Origin: Pluralibacter sp.
GTDB taxonomy: Bacteria > Pseudomonadota > Gammaproteobacteria > Enterobacterales > Enterobacteriaceae
Assembly: GCF_019237635.1 (NCBI RefSeq)
Contig: NZ_JAFAGS010000052.1
Coordinates: 1 to 64,000, forward strand
Length of the DNA stretch: 64,000 bases
Direction: 5' to 3'
Of this stretch, positions 60,979 through 64,000 are shown one piece after another. Under the pieces are notes generated by a model, which had not been told where the DNA came from, made no database searches, and worked only from the letters and a program-made list of their open reading frames with translations. The position numbers and the translations under genes were made by a program. The number at the start of each line of letters is the position of its first letter. Positions within the stretch are counted from its first letter, which is position 1.

Positions 60979-61922
60979 TGAGTCGTCCTCGTCGTCGTGG
61001 TCGCGATGTGCATGGTGTACTGTTGCTGGATAAACCGCAGGGGGCATCCAGCAACGACGTACTACAGAAAGTTAAGCGCATCTATAACGCTAACCGCGCA
61101 GGGCATACCGGCGCGTTGGATCCGCTGGCAACCGGTATGCTGCCGGTGTGCCTCGGCGAAGCCACCAAGTTTTCCCAGTACCTGCTGGATTCCGATAAGC
61201 GTTATCGCGTGATAGCGAAGCTGGGCCAGCGTACGGATACCTCCGATGCCGATGGGCAGGTGGTGGAAGAGCGTCCGGTCACCTTCAGCGCCGCGGCGCT
61301 TGAGGCGGCGCTGGACAGTTTCCGCGGCGATACCCAACAGGTGCCGTCGATGTATTCGGCGCTGAAGTACCAGGGGAAGAAGCTGTACGAATATGCCCGC
61401 CAGGGGATTGAAGTGCCGCGTGAAGCGCGTCCGATAACCGTGTACGAACTGCTGTTTATTCGCCACGTTGGGGACGAGCTGGAGCTGGAGATTCACTGCT
61501 CTAAAGGCACCTATATTCGCACCATTATCGACGATCTTGGCGAGAAGCTTGGCTGCGGCGCGCACGTGATTTACCTGCGCCGTCTGGCGGTCAGCCGCTA
61601 CCCGGTCGACCGTATGGTGACGCTGGAACAGCTGCAGGCGCTGGTCGCTCAGGCTGAAGAGCAGGGTATTCCGGCGGCAGACCTGCTGGACCCGCTGCTG
61701 ATGCCGATGGACAGTCCGGCTGCGGACTATCCGCTGGTGAATATTCCACTCACCTCCTCCGTGTACTTTAAAAACGGTAATCCGGTACGCCAGTCAGGCG
61801 CGCCGCTGCATGGCCTGGTGCGCGTAACGGAAGGGGAAGAGGGCAAATTCATCGGGATGGGTGAAATGGATGATGAAGGGCGCGTCGCCCCGCGTCGTCT
61901 GGTTGTCGAGTATCCGCAATAA
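60978..61922 (+). CDS. truB: TruB, tRNA pseudouridine-55 synthase
   Basis: 314 residues, the E. coli length. Catalytic Asp48 in [13 protein letters not shown]; other conserved blocks are [30 protein letters not shown] and a C-terminal PUA domain (about 250-314). It makes pseudouridine 55 in nearly all elongator tRNAs. It is translationally coupled to rbfA. Confidence 0.98.
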   Translation: MSRPRRRGRDVHGVLLLDKPQGASSNDVLQKVKRIYNANRAGHTGALDPLATGMLPVCLGEATKFSQYLLDSDKRYRVIAKLGQRTDTSDADGQVVEERPVTFSAAALEAALDSFRGDTQQVPSMYSALKYQGKKLYEYARQGIEVPREARPITVYELLFIRHVGDELELEIHCSKGTYIRTIIDDLGEKLGCGAHVIYLRRLAVSRYPVDRMVTLEQLQALVAQAEEQGIPAADLLDPLLMPMDSPAADYPLVNIPLTSSVYFKNGNPVRQSGAPLHGLVRVTEGEEGKFIGMGEMDDEGRVAPRRLVVEYPQ

Positions 61923-62339
<417 letters not shown>

Positions 62340-62592
62340 TTCTGGCGAGTTTCAGAAAGAGGGGCCTTCATGGCCCCTTTTTTCAACCAGATGGCAGCAA
62401 TCCGCCGGAAACTCATGTATTGTTTGTATTGTTGCAATAAATGATCTTCATTGCAGAGGTTCGCGCGGCTAATGAGAGGCTTTACCCGCCAGGGTTAAGG
62501 TTGTCATTAGTCGCGAGGATGCAAGAAGATCGGGTTCTGAGCGGCATGCCGAAGGCGTGCCGTCACTTATCAAGACAAGAAAGGATAGAATT
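62340..62592 (+). promoter_or_regulatory. rpsO-pnp intergenic region with pnp leader hairpin
   Basis: 253 bases without a protein gene. After the rpsO terminator come a probable pnp promoter (not placed) and a GC hairpin (62542-62549 with 62555-62562) about 30 bases before the pnp start. In E. coli RNase III cuts a pnp leader hairpin and PNPase then represses its own mRNA. The sRNA SraG is known from this interval on the opposite strand in E. coli; I could not verify it here. Confidence 0.55.
62361..62383 (+). terminator. Terminator of rpsO
   Basis: A GC stem GGGGCC/GGCCCC (62361-62366 with 62372-62377) with T6, 21 bases after the rpsO stop codon. It corresponds to the rpsO t1 terminator, where read-through into pnp is known. 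Confidence 0.88.
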
Positions 62593-64000
62593 TTGTTAAA
62601 TCCGATCGTTCGTAAATTCCAGTACGGTCAGCATACCGTTACGCTGGAAACCGGCATGATGGCGCGTCAGGCGACGGCAGCTGTTATGGTGAGCATGGAT
62701 GACACTGCAGTTTTCGTGACCGTTGTTGGTCAGAAAAAAGCAAAACCAGGCCAGGACTTTTTCCCGCTGACCGTTAACTACCAGGAGCGTACTTACGCGG
62801 CCGGTAAAATCCCGGGTGGTTTCTTCCGTCGTGAAGGCCGTCCAAGCGAAGGCGAAACCCTGATCGCGCGTCTGATTGACCGCCCGGTTCGTCCGCTGTT
62901 CCCGGAAGGCTTCGTGAACGAAGTTCAGGTTATCGCGACCGTGGTTTCCGTTAACCCGCAGGTTAACCCGGATATCGTGGCGATGATTGGCGCCTCTGCC
63001 GCACTGTCCCTGTCCGGTATTCCGTTCAACGGCCCAATCGGCGCGGCGCGCGTGGGTTACATCAACGACCAGTATGTGCTGAACCCGACGCCGGAAGAGC
63101 TGAAAGTCAGCAAACTGGACCTGGTGGTTGCAGGTACCGAAGCGGCTGTGCTGATGGTGGAATCCGAAGCTGAGCTGCTGAGCGAAGACCAGATGCTGGG
63201 CGCGGTCGTTTATGGCCACGAGCAGCAGCAGATCGTTATCCAGAACATCAACGCGCTGGTGAAAGAAGCTGGCAAGCCGCGTTGGGACTGGCAGCCGGAA
63301 GCGGTTAACGAAGCGCTGAACGCGCGTGTTGCTGCACTGGCTGAATCTCGCCTGAGCGAAGCTTACCGCATCACCGACAAACAAGAGCGTTATGCTCAGG
63401 TTGACGTCATCAAATCTGAAACCATCGACACGCTGGTTGCTGAAGATGAAACCCTGGACGCTAACGAGCTGGGTGAAATCCTGCACGCTATCGAGAAAAA
63501 CGTTGTTCGTAGCCGCGTACTGGCAGGCGAACCGCGTATCGATGGCCGTGAAAAAGACATGATCCGTGGTCTGGACGTTCGTACTGGCGTACTGCCGCGT
63601 ACGCACGGTTCCGCGCTGTTCACCCGTGGCGAAACGCAGGCGCTGGTTACCGCGACGCTGGGTACCGCCCGTGACGCGCAGATCATCGATGAAATCATGG
63701 GTGAGCGCACTGACACCTTCCTGTTCCACTACAACTTCCCTCCGTACTCTGTCGGTGAAACCGGCATGGTTGGTTCTCCGAAGCGTCGTGAAATTGGTCA
63801 CGGTCGTCTGGCGAAGCGCGGCGTTCTGGCCGTTATGCCGACGATGGAACAGTTCCCGTACACCGTTCGCGTGGTGTCTGAAATCACCGAATCCAACGGT
63901 TCTTCTTCCATGGCTTCCGTGTGCGGCGCATCTCTGGCGCTGATGGACGCAGGCGTTCCGGTGAAATCCGCGGTTGCGGGTATCGCGATGGGCCTGGTGA
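62593..64000 (+). CDS. pnp: Polynucleotide phosphorylase (3' end missing)
   Basis: The first 469 codons of a protein of about 711. The start is TTG at 62593 (then [11 protein letters not shown]), as in E. coli, with AAGGA 7 bases upstream. The first RNase PH domain (about 1-215), the helical linker domain (about 240-310) and much of the second, catalytic RNase PH domain (from about 320, with [31 protein letters not shown] and PPYSVGETG) are visible; KH and S1 domains lie beyond the edge. It degrades RNA 3' to 5' with phosphate and is part of the RNA degradosome. Confidence 0.98.
   Translation, partial: MLNPIVRKFQYGQHTVTLETGMMARQATAAVMVSMDDTAVFVTVVGQKKAKPGQDFFPLTVNYQERTYAAGKIPGGFFRREGRPSEGETLIARLIDRPVRPLFPEGFVNEVQVIATVVSVNPQVNPDIVAMIGASAALSLSGIPFNGPIGAARVGYINDQYVLNPTPEELKVSKLDLVVAGTEAAVLMVESEAELLSEDQMLGAVVYGHEQQQIVIQNINALVKEAGKPRWDWQPEAVNEALNARVAALAESRLSEAYRITDKQERYAQVDVIKSETIDTLVAEDETLDANELGEILHAIEKNVVRSRVLAGEPRIDGREKDMIRGLDVRTGVLPRTHGSALFTRGETQALVTATLGTARDAQIIDEIMGERTDTFLFHYNFPPYSVGETGMVGSPKRREIGHGRLAKRGVLAVMPTMEQFPYTVRVVSEITESNGSSSMASVCGASLALMDAGVPVKSAVAGIAMGLV

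Noticed and set aside
62596-63801. 401-codon open frame opposite pnp
   Set aside because: Antisense shadow of pnp, which begins at the TTG at 62593 and has no ATG-started frame at that position.

Overview
The window is an unbroken stretch of core chromosome from a member of the Enterobacteriaceae. Gene order and protein sequences follow, in reverse, the 71-72 min region of Escherichia coli from aaeA to pnp, at the very high identity expected within the family. It is not E. coli or Salmonella: the sialic-acid block that I recall between sspB and gltD in E. coli is absent, NusA carries a short insertion relative to the E. coli protein, and the leuU-argG gap holds a different accessory cluster. 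The genus (Enterobacter, Kosakonia, Cronobacter and relatives are candidates) cannot be fixed by reading alone.

Layout. 1-3.8 kb: end of the aromatic-acid efflux genes aaeAB, a barstar-like gene and two tandem yhcN-family periplasmic stress proteins. 4.1-9.1 kb: argR, mdh, the periplasmic proteases degS and degQ, and zapG. 9.3-13.0 kb: zapE, the ribosomal pair rplM-rpsI, and sspA-sspB. 13.1-19.0 kb: glutamate synthase gltBD, with a long regulatory region upstream. 19.7-23.2 kb: yhcC, arcB and, on the opposite strand just beyond arcB, the sRNA gene arcZ. 23.3-24.7 kb: elbB-mtgA. 24.7-32.5 kb (minus strand): yrbG-kdsD-kdsC-lptC-lptA-lptB-rpoN-hpf-ptsN-rapZ-npr, which joins KDO synthesis and LPS export to sigma-54 and the nitrogen PTS. 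32.8-37.5 kb: mlaFEDCB, ibaG and murA. 37.6-42.1 kb: sfsB, ispB, rplU-rpmA and yhbE-obgE. 42.2-50.5 kb: dacB, greA, yhbY, rlmE-ftsH, folP-glmM, secG and tRNA-Leu leuU. 50.5-55.5 kb: the accessory segment described below, ending with argG. 55.5-64 kb: metY-rimP-nusA-infB-rbfA-truB-rpsO-pnp, the classic transcription, translation and RNA-decay operon, with pnp cut by the window edge.

The most notable region is between leuU and metY. It encodes an unrecognised lipoprotein, a YfaZ-type outer-membrane protein, a second OmpA-type protein with its own promoter and terminator, an IprA/YaiV-type winged-helix regulator, and argG. A perfect 19-base direct repeat of the 3' end of leuU lies beyond argG, next to metY (55430-55448). 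This is the footprint expected of a tRNA-targeted integration, and it suggests that the whole leuU-metY segment, argG included, is an old integrated island that has lost its integrase.

Elsewhere the window is ordinary core genome. Regulatory elements that can be read directly include ARG boxes before argR and argG, a CRP-type site before gltB, a heat-shock-like promoter before rlmE-ftsH, the rplM promoter and leader, ArcZ, and about twenty intrinsic terminators. No CRISPR array, IS element, prophage or transposase gene was seen.
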